Assembly (NCBI GenBank): GCA_947503575.1
Contig: CANNDZ010000001.1
Coordinates: 930,001 to 994,000, forward strand
Source of the DNA: an uncultured Kordiimonas sp.
GTDB lineage: Bacteria; Pseudomonadota; Alphaproteobacteria; Sphingomonadales; Kordiimonadaceae
Direction of reading: 5' to 3'
DNA: 64,000 nt
In this document: positions 54,603 through 62,567 of the stretch, in pieces
Position numbering within the stretch: the first letter of the stretch is position 1
How the letters are laid out: each line of letters begins with the position of its first letter
Position numbers and translations under genes: made by a program
Notes under the pieces: generated by a model
Seen by the model: only the letters and a program-made list of their open reading frames with translations
Database searches by the model: none
Told to the model about the DNA's origin: nothing

Positions 54603-54911
54603 CTAAACCATTGGTTCATTGGTGAAGACAATGGCTGCACTCGCCAGTGTCAGTGCTATTAACCCTGCAGTCACACGCTGCGGCTTTTCTGCCCAGTAAA
54701 CCCAAAACTGCAAAGCCACCCAGATGAAGGGAACCATCAGTGTTATGGTAATTGCCTTGTCTGGAAAGTTTGCCGGAAAAACCAACAGCATGGCGGCGGT
54801 AAAAAACAGTGTGGCACTCAAAGACCAGAATAAGATGCTGGTCAGGCGTGGTCTGCGCCACGTACTCACAATAATCAAAAGAGCAAAAAAGCCAAGAACA
54901 CCATACAGCAT
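54603..54911 (-). CDS. Small membrane protein, DUF3649-like (tentative)
   Basis: A 102-residue protein with three predicted membrane spans: VLGFFALLIIVST, LFWSLSATLFFTAAMLLVF, and ITLMVPFIWVALQFWVYWAE followed by a fourth weaker one at the C-terminus. Size, location and the LMVPFIW-x-ALQFWVYWAE pattern resemble DUF3649-type proteins that accompany PepSY and TonB siderophore genes, but the match is not certain. Its ATG overlaps the upstream gene's stop by one base, so it is coupled in the operon. Confidence 0.5.
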   Translation of the reverse strand: MLYGVLGFFALLIIVSTWRRPRLTSILFWSLSATLFFTAAMLLVFPANFPDKAITITLMVPFIWVALQFWVYWAEKPQRVTAGLIALTLASAAIVFTNEPMV

Positions 54912-55255
54912 CACAGCCCCTCCATAAATGATACGGTCAGTATTAAACTGGCAAATGCGGCCACCGGCAGCCCGGTTCTGCGGTGCAGCTCTGGGCGCCA
55001 TGCCGCCAGCATCAGGCTCAAAAGCCCAGTGGCGACAAACATGGCAAGCCAATAGGCGACGCCTCGCTCGGCCCCATTGATAGAAGAAAAAAAGACCAAA
55101 GACAGTGACACCAGCCCCCAGCCCAAAAGGCGTGTAAGCTTTTGCAGTAAAGGAGATGCTTTAACCTTGGGCCATCCGGTCCGGTTTTTACCAGCGTGAT
55201 AAAAGGCAAAAACCCCAAGATATAAAAGCAGGCTGGCGAGCATTACGGTTAGCAT
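54911..55255 (-). CDS. Small membrane protein, DUF3325-like
   Basis: A 114-residue protein with four spans (VMLASLLLYLGVFAFYHAG, LLGWGLVSLSLVFFSS, AYWLAMFVATGLLSLMLAAW and a C-terminal one). The layout resembles DUF3325, a family found with PepSY proteins and TonB receptors for siderophores: a short first helix, a basic loop, GWxLLxLSL, a G-x-YWL-x-MF helix, then WRPEL. It starts 11 bases after the TonB receptor gene. Role in iron-siderophore handling is inferred from that context. Confidence 0.6.
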   Translation of the reverse strand: MLTVMLASLLLYLGVFAFYHAGKNRTGWPKVKASPLLQKLTRLLGWGLVSLSLVFFSSINGAERGVAYWLAMFVATGLLSLMLAAWRPELHRRTGLPVAAFASLILTVSFMEGL

Positions 55256-55266
55256 ACTCTCTTCCC

Positions 55267-57453
55267 CTAGAAGTCCATATCCAGACGAATGGCCCAGGTA
55301 AGTTCATCTCCCAATCGCGCAGAGTTCTGGTTCACCACATTCAGTGTCGTGAAATAGTCTTCATCAAGCAGGTTTCTTACATAGCCGGAGATGCGAATAC
55401 TCTCGGAGATTGAATAACCAACTCTGGCATTAACAAGCGTGCGACTGTCAATCACGTTACTGGAGAAGTTGTCGACTTCATTGAAACTTGAAGACTGATA
55501 ATTCACATCAACGCCACCAAAGAACCCACTTTCATGGGTATAGTCAAAACCACCGTTCAGGGACAGGCGCGGTGCAAACGGAAAGCGGTTGCCATTGAAG
55601 TTGGGCTGGTTAGCTTCACTCTCCGGCTGGTTTGGGTCAAAATCGGCGTTCACAAAATCATTGAATTCTGCAACCGAGTAGCCAATGCCTGCGTAAATCT
55701 CAAACTGATCGGTCACGCGGTAAGTCAGATCGCTCTCCAAACCGTAAAGTGTCGACGAACCAGCATTCACCGTTTGTGAGAAGTTTTCGAAGGGCGCAGG
55801 CAGCGGTGTTGGTGTTTGTTGATCTGACCAATCAGAATAATAAATGTTGGTGTTCCAGCTCACACTGCCATCCAGCAACGTTACGCGGGAAGAAAGCTCA
55901 TAATTCCACAGATACTCTGGGTCAAACTCAGAAAGAGAGCCATCCACGAAGTTGATTTCAGCGCCACCAGCGCGGTAAGCGCGCTGCACGACAAACGCAA
56001 ACGTAGCGTCATCATTTGCATTCCAGCGTACACCAAATTTTGGCAACCAGGCATCAAACGTTGCATTGGTGATGCTTTCATCCGTTCCTTCCAGTGCGCG
56101 CAAAAAATCCAGTTGCGGTGGCAGGTCGCCGATGATGGTTGTCACTGTATTCTGAAAGTTATCCTGTTCTTCCCGGTCGTATCGCAGACCAAACAACAGA
56201 TCGAATTGTTCACTTAGTTCATATTCGCCGTCAAGGAAGCCTGCATAGTTTTCCGCCTCACCAACGCGCGCTGATTGCCGACCAATCGAAATCGTCGGGG
56301 GAATGGCCGGGTTGATAATGGAACCCGGAACAATGAAGTCATCTTCAAAACCTTCCTCGGTACTCACATAATAGAAGCCAAGGCCGAAGGACAGGCGATC
56401 ACCCTGGTATCGAATCCGGAATTCTTCAGAAAAAGCTTCGTCATCACCGGTGCGATCAAGTTCCGCAAGGGGCAGGGCGGTCAGGTCAAAATCTTCCTGC
56501 CGCAGGTAGTCAGTTGTCTGAAAAGTTGTGATGGATTGAAGTGACACCCGATCGCTTACTTCCCACGTTGCGTTGACGGACTGAATAAATGTCTCGGTTC
56601 CTTCGCGTCCAGGCGTGTTATACCCGACTTCACGAACAACTTCGTCGGCGCTCAACACTTCGCCGGCATCATTTGTAGGGGAAACAATGTCTTCGCCTGC
56701 GAAGTTTTCGGTATAAGAGGACGTAGAGATAATCTGGAAGTTTTCCGTTGGCTTAAACAGCAGCTTTAGCCGCGTATTCCAGAGTTCTGTGGCATCCGCC
56801 TCCGCATCCAGAAGAGTGTTGCGAATGAACCCATCCGTTTCCCGGTATTCTGCGGCAACCCTAAACGCTAGCTTTTCATCAATCAGCGGGCCACCAAAGG
56901 CCATGGCCCCATGGCGCTGGCCGTTGTTGCCTATTTCTGCTCTGGCTTTGGCTTCCCACTCAAATGATGGGTCTTTTGTCCTAATGTAGATCGCCCCGGC
57001 GAGGGCGTTTCTGCCAAAGTTGGTTGATTGCGGACCCCGGTAGACTTCGACTTGACCCAAATCCCATGACCCTAATGGCCCGAAGAAAGTGGTTTGGTTC
57101 CCTAGTGGTGCATCGTCAACATAGATTGTAAGCGTTGCACCCGATCCAGCCACTCCGCGCTGGTCAACGCCGCGAATTGCAAACCCCAAGCCCCCGAAGG
57201 ACGATGTGACGTTCGGGATACGGTCCACAATGTCATAGAGGTCCACAAGCGGTTCCCGCTCAATCTCAGCGCCGGTTTCCACGGTGACGCTTGAGGCGAC
57301 ATCGCGCAGCGTGCGATCAAATTTCTGACCGACAACAATAATTTCGTCCATGTGCTGATTGTCGCTGTCTGCATCCGCCTGATTTGCGGCTGCTACACCT
57401 GACGCGACCAAAAGTGCGGTTGCGCATACCCCTGAATAAAGAATGGCCTTCAT
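55267..57453 (-). CDS. TonB-dependent outer membrane receptor
   Basis: A 728-residue outer membrane receptor. From ATG 57453 (GAGGACG ahead) it has a signal peptide (YSGVCATALLVASGVAAA), a TonB box-like DEIIVVG, the plug domain (about 50-165: VDLYDIVDRIPNVT, GFAIRGVDQRGVAGSG, QVEVYRGPQSTNFGRNALAG) and a 22-strand barrel. It ends in a C-terminal aromatic strand (LTWAIRLDMDF), the outer membrane insertion signal. The accompanying PepSY and small membrane genes point to a siderophore. A Fur-like sequence and a palindrome lie just upstream. Confidence 0.92.
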   Translation of the reverse strand: MKAILYSGVCATALLVASGVAAANQADADSDNQHMDEIIVVGQKFDRTLRDVASSVTVETGAEIEREPLVDLYDIVDRIPNVTSSFGGLGFAIRGVDQRGVAGSGATLTIYVDDAPLGNQTTFFGPLGSWDLGQVEVYRGPQSTNFGRNALAGAIYIRTKDPSFEWEAKARAEIGNNGQRHGAMAFGGPLIDEKLAFRVAAEYRETDGFIRNTLLDAEADATELWNTRLKLLFKPTENFQIISTSSYTENFAGEDIVSPTNDAGEVLSADEVVREVGYNTPGREGTETFIQSVNATWEVSDRVSLQSITTFQTTDYLRQEDFDLTALPLAELDRTGDDEAFSEEFRIRYQGDRLSFGLGFYYVSTEEGFEDDFIVPGSIINPAIPPTISIGRQSARVGEAENYAGFLDGEYELSEQFDLLFGLRYDREEQDNFQNTVTTIIGDLPPQLDFLRALEGTDESITNATFDAWLPKFGVRWNANDDATFAFVVQRAYRAGGAEINFVDGSLSEFDPEYLWNYELSSRVTLLDGSVSWNTNIYYSDWSDQQTPTPLPAPFENFSQTVNAGSSTLYGLESDLTYRVTDQFEIYAGIGYSVAEFNDFVNADFDPNQPESEANQPNFNGNRFPFAPRLSLNGGFDYTHESGFFGGVDVNYQSSSFNEVDNFSSNVIDSRTLVNARVGYSISESIRISGYVRNLLDEDYFTTLNVVNQNSARLGDELTWAIRLDMDF

Positions 57454-57472
57454 AACGTCCTCAAGTTTGAAA

Positions 57473-57483
57473 CTAATAATTAG
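57473..57483. promoter_or_regulatory. Palindrome CTAAT-A-ATTAG before the TonB receptor
   Basis: An odd-length perfect palindrome of 11 bases, 20-30 bases ahead of the receptor start, in an A/T-rich stretch with the Fur-like site. Candidate operator. Confidence 0.4.
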
Positions 57484-57510
57484 TCGCATAAATAAGCCAA
57501 TCAAAAAGGA

Positions 57511-57534
57511 AAATGCAAATCATTCTTAATAATA
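57511..57534 (-). promoter_or_regulatory. Fur-like operator upstream of the TonB receptor operon
   Basis: AAATGCAAATCATTCTTAAT, read on the plus strand at 57511-57530, resembles the TGCAAAT-x-ATTCTCA type of bacterial Fur box. It is 60-80 bases ahead of the receptor start, where a promoter would lie. Iron repression of the operon is inferred. Confidence 0.5.
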
Positions 57535-57638
57535 AAAAGCGATCAAGGTGTAAAATATATCAATTCCATGGGTGTTGTTGCAGTTGCGTCACAAAGCCAC
57601 TGGCATTGATGGCTGGATGCGATATACAGGCAATGTGT

Positions 57639-57654
57639 AGTGGGTGTGCCCACT
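57639..57654 (+). promoter_or_regulatory. Short hairpin ahead of gcdH
   Basis: AGTGGG (57639-57644) and CCCACT (57649-57654) pair perfectly around TGTG, 29 bases before the gcdH start. A possible operator or leader hairpin. Confidence 0.35.
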
Positions 57655-57683
57655 TGGGTCTAAATTAGTGAGAGCGTTTTGTT

Positions 57684-58862
57684 ATGGCCGATAAGCCTGT
57701 TTTTACATGGGAAGATCCCTTTCTCCTGACCGAACAGTTGAGCGAAGAAGAGCGCCTTATTCAGGCATCTGCTTACGAGTTTTGCCAAAGCAATCTGATG
57801 CCGCGCATTCTGGAAGCCAACCGCCATGAGACGTTTGACCCTCAGATCATGCGCGAGCTGGGCGATGTGGGCTTGCTGGGTGCTACCATCCCAGAGGAAT
57901 ATGGCGGCGCAGGGGTTAATCATGTGGCCTACGGTTTGATTGCGCGCGAAGTGGAGCGGGTGGATAGTGGTTATCGCTCTGCGATGAGTGTTCAGTCGTC
58001 GCTTGTGATGCACCCCATTCATGCCTACGGCAGTGAAGACCAGCGCCAGAAGTATCTGCCCAAGCTGGCAAGCGGTGAAATGATTGGCTGTTTTGGCCTG
58101 ACGGAGCCTGACCATGGCTCTGACCCTGGCGGCATGAAAACCCGCGCTGAGGCTGTCGATGGCGGCTACCGCCTGACAGGTGCCAAAATGTGGATTACCA
58201 ATAGCCCGATTGCCGACATTGCGGTGGTTTGGGGCAAGCTCGATGGCCGCATTCGCGGGTTCATCCTCGAGCGCGGCATGGAAGGGTTCTCCACCCCCAA
58301 AATTAAGGGCAAGCTGTCGCTCAGGGCGTCGATCACCGGCGAAATTGTTATGGACAATGTGTTTGTGCCTGAAGAAAACCTGCTGCCGAACGCCAGCGGT
58401 CTGGGCGGGCCGTTTGGTTGTTTGAACAAGGCGCGTTATGGCATCGCGTGGGGTGCGCTGGGGGCGGCAGAGTTTTGCTGGCATGCGGGGCGACAGTATA
58501 CGCTGGACCGCGTCCAGTTTGGCAAGCCGCTGGCGCAAACGCAGTTGGTGCAGAAAAAACTGGCGGACATGCAAACCGAAATCACGCTTGGCCTGCAGGC
58601 GTGTTTGCGGGTTGGCCGGATGCTGGACGAAGGCACGGCAGCGCCCGAAAACATTTCGCTGATCAAGCGTAACAGTTGCGGCAAAGCGCTGGATATCGCG
58701 CGCGACGCCCGCGACATGCACGGCGGCAACGGGATTTCAGACGAATATCATGTGATGCGCCATATGGTGAACCTGGAAACGGTGAACACTTATGAAGGCA
58801 CGTATGATATTCACACGCTGATTTTGGGTCGGGCTCAAACCGGCCTGCATGCTTTCTTTTAG
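57684..58862 (+). CDS. gcdH: Glutaryl-CoA dehydrogenase
   Basis: FAD enzyme that oxidises and decarboxylates glutaryl-CoA to crotonyl-CoA in lysine, tryptophan and glutarate catabolism. The 392 residues match GcdH rather than general acyl-CoA dehydrogenases: [58 protein letters not shown], and [19 protein letters not shown]. The catalytic base Glu is at about 371 in [10 protein letters not shown]. It is followed 111 bases later by a CoA transferase gene, with a large inverted repeat between. Confidence 0.95.
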   Translation: MADKPVFTWEDPFLLTEQLSEEERLIQASAYEFCQSNLMPRILEANRHETFDPQIMRELGDVGLLGATIPEEYGGAGVNHVAYGLIAREVERVDSGYRSAMSVQSSLVMHPIHAYGSEDQRQKYLPKLASGEMIGCFGLTEPDHGSDPGGMKTRAEAVDGGYRLTGAKMWITNSPIADIAVVWGKLDGRIRGFILERGMEGFSTPKIKGKLSLRASITGEIVMDNVFVPEENLLPNASGLGGPFGCLNKARYGIAWGALGAAEFCWHAGRQYTLDRVQFGKPLAQTQLVQKKLADMQTEITLGLQACLRVGRMLDEGTAAPENISLIKRNSCGKALDIARDARDMHGGNGISDEYHVMRHMVNLETVNTYEGTYDIHTLILGRAQTGLHAFF

Positions 58863-58876
58863 TGAATAAGTCGGCA

Positions 58877-58945
58877 CCAGCCCTCTCCGCCATCCGACCA
58901 CCGCACGGAATTACACTTGGGTGGCCGGTTGGCGGAGAGGGCCGG
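58877..58945. repeat. Large inverted repeat between gcdH and the CoA transferase gene
   Basis: A left arm (58877-58902) and a right arm (58920-58945) can pair over 25-26 positions with only three mismatches, around a 17-base loop. The core is CCCTCTCCGCCA against the complement TGGCGGAGAGGG. There is no T-run. It is far longer than an ordinary terminator stem and begins 14 bases after the gcdH stop. Confidence 0.8.
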
Positions 58946-58973
58946 AGCAGCCTAAAGCTTCAAAGAGGATGAT

Positions 58974-60197
58974 ATGGCGGGACCCTTACAAGGCATAAGA
59001 GTGCTGGATCTCAGCCGGGTGCTGGCAGGGCCTTGGGCCGGGCAGTGCCTGGGTGATTTGGGCGCGGACGTGATTAAAGTGGAGCGCCCGGGTGTTGGCG
59101 ATGACACCCGCAGTTGGGGCCCGCCATTTTTTGAAAGCAGCATAGAGCCGGGCGAAAGCATGGCCGCCTATTATATGTCGGCCAACCGTAATAAGCGTTC
59201 CATCACCATCGACATTACCAAGCCGGACGGTCAAGAGCTTGTCAGGCGGCTTGCGGCCAAATGCGATATTGTTATTGAAAACTTCAAGGCAGGGGGGCTC
59301 GCCAAATACGGGTTGGATTATGCAGGGCTTTCAGCCGTGAACCCCGGCATGATTTACTGCTCGATCACCGGGTTTGGGCATGCCGGCCCCTATAAAGACA
59401 GGCCCGGCTATGACTTTTTGGTGCAGGGGCTGGGCGGTATGATGAGTGTGACCGGCGAGCGCGATGACCTGCCGGGTGGTGGACCACAAAAAACCGGGAT
59501 TGCCACCGCTGATGTGTTCACCGGGCTGTACGGCGTGATCGGCATTCTGGCGGCGTTGCACCACCGGGAGCAAACCGGCGAAGGCCAGCATATTGACATG
59601 TCGCTTCTGGACACTCAGGTCGCGATTATGGGTAATCAGGCGCTTGGGTATCTGGTGTCAGGGCAAGAGCCGAAGCGGATGGGCAATGCCCACGCTAGTA
59701 TTGTGCCGTACCAAAGTTTTGCGAGCCGGGACGGCCATATTATTCTGGCCATCGGTAATGACGGCCAGTTTGCCCGTTTTTGCAAAGCGGTGGGCCGAGA
59801 GGACCTGTCATCGGACAAGCGATACCGCACGAACCCAAACCGGGTCAGGAACCGCGACACGCTCGTGCCGATCATCGCAGACATTATGAAATCCCGCACC
59901 ACGGACGAGTGGGTTAGTTTGCTGGAAGCCAACACTGTACCGGGTGGCCCGATTAATGGCATGAAGCGTGTTTTTGAAAACGAACAGGTTGTTGCCCGCG
60001 GCGTTAAAATTGACCTTGATCGCGGCAACGGTGAAACCGTGCCGTCAATCGCAAATCCGATCGTCTATTCATCGACAAAAGTCGGGTATGATCGACCGCC
60101 ACCAAAATTAGGTGAACACACGGACGAAATTCTTGATGAAGTGCTATCCTTAAGCGACGAGGAAAAGGCACGCTTTCGCACCATTTTGGGTGAATAA
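58974..60197 (+). CDS. CaiB/BaiF family CoA transferase, probably glutarate-specific
   Basis: Family III CoA transferase of 407 residues. GIRVLDLSRVLAGPWAGQCL and GADVIKVERPGVGDDTRSWG form the CoA-binding N-terminus; the likely catalytic Asp180 is in TGIATADVFTGLYG; PYQSFASRDGHI and a C-terminal GEHTDEIL are standard. The close relatives beside gcdH, such as human SUGCT, transfer CoA from succinyl-CoA to glutarate, so this product probably supplies GcdH with glutaryl-CoA. GAGG precedes the ATG. Substrate assignment rests on context. Confidence 0.88.
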   Translation: MAGPLQGIRVLDLSRVLAGPWAGQCLGDLGADVIKVERPGVGDDTRSWGPPFFESSIEPGESMAAYYMSANRNKRSITIDITKPDGQELVRRLAAKCDIVIENFKAGGLAKYGLDYAGLSAVNPGMIYCSITGFGHAGPYKDRPGYDFLVQGLGGMMSVTGERDDLPGGGPQKTGIATADVFTGLYGVIGILAALHHREQTGEGQHIDMSLLDTQVAIMGNQALGYLVSGQEPKRMGNAHASIVPYQSFASRDGHIILAIGNDGQFARFCKAVGREDLSSDKRYRTNPNRVRNRDTLVPIIADIMKSRTTDEWVSLLEANTVPGGPINGMKRVFENEQVVARGVKIDLDRGNGETVPSIANPIVYSSTKVGYDRPPPKLGEHTDEILDEVLSLSDEEKARFRTILGE

Positions 60198-60349
60198 TTT
60201 CCCTTTTTTTGCTTGTTTTCGTAATTTTTTGACGCTTTTTCGTCTCTTTTTCACGCACTGCACACGATTTCTTTATCGTTCTTGAGGTGCAACAGCGAGT
60301 GTCGCCCCCTATATGGCTGTCATCACTTCAACCGATAAGGGCTAGTACT

Positions 60350-60835
60350 GTGAAACAATTTCTCTCTAAAATTATCGTCTCTGCCATGTTGATGGTAGGG
60401 GCAAGCGTTGCAGCAAATGCTGCTGACGACCCCATCTATACCGGACTGTTCAACAACCGAGCAGTCAGCGGTTATGACACTGTTGCCTACTTTACGGCGG
60501 GCAAGCCCGTTAAAGGCAGCAAGAAGTTCCGCACAGACTATCAGGATACCGAATGGCGCTTTTCCAGCCAGGAAAACCTTGATCTTTTCCTGAGCGATCC
60601 CGCGAAATACGCCCCGCAATACGGCGGATACTGTGCCTGGGCGATGGCTGGCGGTGATGACGGCGAGCGCGGTTACAAGGCCAGCGGCGACCCCGAACAA
60701 TGGAAGATCGTCGATGGTAAATTATACCTGAATTACAATGCTGAGGTCAAAAGCAAGTGGGTGCAGGACATCCCCGGTTTCGTTGAAAAAGCTGACCGAT
60801 TTTACCCAGTGGTTGTTGACCTGAACGCTGAGTGA
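60350..60835 (+). CDS. Exported YHS domain protein
   Basis: A 161-residue protein with a signal peptide (LSKIIVSAMLMVGASVAANA) and a YHS-type domain: GYDTVAYFTAGKPVKGSKKF, then WRFSSQENLDLFLSDPAKY and PQYGGYCAWAMAGG. This is the short exported YHS family found in many marine alphaproteobacteria; it has been linked to metal or haem handling, but its function is not settled. The start is GTG 60350, the only codon that gives a proper signal peptide; the ribosome-binding site is weak. A strong terminator follows. The 150 bases ahead of it are unusually T-rich. Confidence 0.8.
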   Translation: MKQFLSKIIVSAMLMVGASVAANAADDPIYTGLFNNRAVSGYDTVAYFTAGKPVKGSKKFRTDYQDTEWRFSSQENLDLFLSDPAKYAPQYGGYCAWAMAGGDDGERGYKASGDPEQWKIVDGKLYLNYNAEVKSKWVQDIPGFVEKADRFYPVVVDLNAE

Positions 60836-60854
60836 ACCACACTAAACGAACCAT

Positions 60855-60880
60855 AAACCCCGCCTCGGCGGGGTTTTTTA
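60855..60880 (+). terminator. Rho-independent terminator after the YHS gene
   Basis: AACCCCGCC (60856-60864) and GGCGGGGTT (60867-60875) pair perfectly around TC, then a run of Ts. It lies 20 bases after the YHS stop and 20 bases before the VOC gene start. Confidence 0.92.
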
Positions 60881-60897
60881 TTCAGGGGGAATTCATT

Positions 60898-61407
60898 ATG
60901 AAATTCAAAAGCTTGATAGTCTTTTACGCGTTAACGCTTTTGTTGCTAGCCGCCCCGGCCCGGGCGCAAGATGCAGCTACAGTTGCGACAGAAGGCGTGA
61001 ACCATATCGGGCTGGCGGTAACCAACCTCGACGCTTCTGCTGCCTTTTTCACTCAAACACTTGGCTGGCGGCGTGCGGGTGGTGACCTGGACTATCCCGC
61101 CGTTTTTGTGACCGATGGCAACGCGTTCGTTACGCTTTGGCAGGTTGCAGACCCAAAGACGGCTGTACAGTTTGATCGCAGGAACAATGTTGGCCTGCAT
61201 CATCTGGCCTTTACGGTTAAAAGCCTAAAGGCGCTGCACGCCCTGCATGCGAAGTTACAGGATGCGGAGGGTGTTCGCATTGAGTTTGCCCCTGAGTTTA
61301 TGGGGCAGGGGCCCACCACCCACATGATGATCCGGGAACCATCAGGCAACCGGCTTGAATTTGTCGTGCCGGGCAGCCGCGTGCGGGCCGAACAGGGCGG
61401 CAACTAA
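60898..61407 (+). CDS. Exported VOC (glyoxalase-like) domain protein
   Basis: A 169-residue protein with a signal peptide (LIVFYALTLLLLAAPARA) and one vicinal oxygen chelate domain (about 30-160). VNHIGLAVTNLDASAAFFTQ carries the first histidine ligand, NVGLHHLAFTVKSLKALHAL the second region, and MMIREPSGNRLEFVVPG the third with a glutamate. The metal ligands look complete. Most VOC enzymes are cytoplasmic, so export is unusual. AGGGGGAAT precedes the ATG. It lies just after the YHS terminator. Reaction unknown. Confidence 0.82.
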   Translation: MKFKSLIVFYALTLLLLAAPARAQDAATVATEGVNHIGLAVTNLDASAAFFTQTLGWRRAGGDLDYPAVFVTDGNAFVTLWQVADPKTAVQFDRRNNVGLHHLAFTVKSLKALHALHAKLQDAEGVRIEFAPEFMGQGPTTHMMIREPSGNRLEFVVPGSRVRAEQGGN

Positions 61408-61440
61408 GCCGGGCGGTAACCTTGGGGCAAGCTTGGGGGT

Positions 61441-62415
61441 CTAATTCCTGAACTTCACCCTGGGTTGCGGCTGAGTGTTAACTGTTAGTTCAAACACATC
61501 TGGTCTGCTGTAATGGCCATCCGTGTCCAGGGTTTGTGCCGCTTCCTGCTGGACCGTCAGGTCGATCGTGCCCATCACCAGCGTGGGCTTGTCAAATACA
61601 GGGTCGGTAATGTAGCTGCCATCTGCGGCAATCACCGCACTGCCACCGTTGTGAATAAATTCATCGTTGTCACCGGGCATGGAAGCCAGCATCATTTCGG
61701 CTTCCCGCTCGTTTAGTTTCAGCGACGCAAAGCCATCCACAACATCGCCTTTGCTCATGATGGACCCTGCTGCGGCAACAGCGCATCGACCTTCAAAAGC
61801 ATAATGGCGGCTTGCCACTTGGTGCATGTCTTTAACAATTGGCCACTGTGCAACGTGAAGGAATTCCTTTTTTGCGTGCATTGCAGCCCGCGCCAAAGGC
61901 ATCCAGTGTTCCCAGCATATCAGGCTACCCAGCACACCCCATGGCGTATCAACAGTTTCAAGCGTCGACCCATCGCCGCGCCCCCACACCAGTCGCTCTG
62001 TATAGGTGGGCACCAGTTTCCGGTGCGGCACAGGGCTGTCCATGTTTGGGGAGAAAGTGAAGGTCGTATTATATAGGGTAGTGCCATCTCGTTCATGGGT
62101 GCCCAGCACGATAAATATGTTGAGCTCCTTAGCCAAATCCTGAAATGCCGTCAGATATTTGTCCCCCGCTACAACACTATTTTGTGCCAGCAGCCTGAAC
62201 AAAGCCTTTGCACCTGAATCATCCCACAAAGCTGCGCCCGGCGCGAAATCGAGCCACACCGGGTATCCGGGTAACCAGCATTCCGCAAATGCCACAATCT
62301 GGGCGCCTGCGTTGGCGGCATCTCGTACGTGGCTAATGGCTTTCTCTGCGCTTTTAGCCAAATTCAGGAATACCGGCGGTTCTTGTACAATCGCGATGGT
62401 TGGCTGTTGGCTCAT
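61441..62415 (-). CDS. Nitrilase, second subgroup
   Basis: A 324-residue nitrilase with the complete triad: Glu45 in VAFAECWLPGYPVWLD, Lys133 in PHRKLVPTYTERLVWGRGDG, and Cys167 in LGSLICWEHWMPLARAAMHA. The IIFVLGTHERDG-like strand and the C-terminal SRPDVFELTVNTQPQP follow the bacterial nitrilase pattern. It differs from the NIT4-like enzyme at 30673-31599 around the active site (HWM for NYM, CWLPGYP for AFVGGYP), so a different substrate range is expected. It is divergent from a GGT gene; a palindromic operator lies between. Confidence 0.9.
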   Translation of the reverse strand: MSQQPTIAIVQEPPVFLNLAKSAEKAISHVRDAANAGAQIVAFAECWLPGYPVWLDFAPGAALWDDSGAKALFRLLAQNSVVAGDKYLTAFQDLAKELNIFIVLGTHERDGTTLYNTTFTFSPNMDSPVPHRKLVPTYTERLVWGRGDGSTLETVDTPWGVLGSLICWEHWMPLARAAMHAKKEFLHVAQWPIVKDMHQVASRHYAFEGRCAVAAAGSIMSKGDVVDGFASLKLNEREAEMMLASMPGDNDEFIHNGGSAVIAADGSYITDPVFDKPTLVMGTIDLTVQQEAAQTLDTDGHYSRPDVFELTVNTQPQPRVKFRN

Positions 62416-62505
62416 GCCGGTCTCTCCTCAGGTGATAATGGCGTGATTGTGGTGGTGGCAGCATAAAGATTTTGTATAACGGTGTAGAAAATTTTTTTGA
62501 ACACA

Positions 62506-62535
62506 ATAGAGTGTGATCGCTCTATCGTAACGATA
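62506..62535. promoter_or_regulatory. Overlapping palindromes between nitrilase and GGT genes
   Basis: ATAGAG (62506-62511) with CTCTAT (62520-62525), and an exact TATCGT-A-ACGATA (62523-62535), overlap in the 152-base divergent region. TTGAAC (62497-62502) stands 17 bases ahead of CTCTAT, a possible promoter into the GGT gene. This looks like a repressor site (for example TetR type). Confidence 0.5.
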
Positions 62536-62567
62536 TAGCCAAAAAACCCCTTTGCCGGAGCCTTTGC

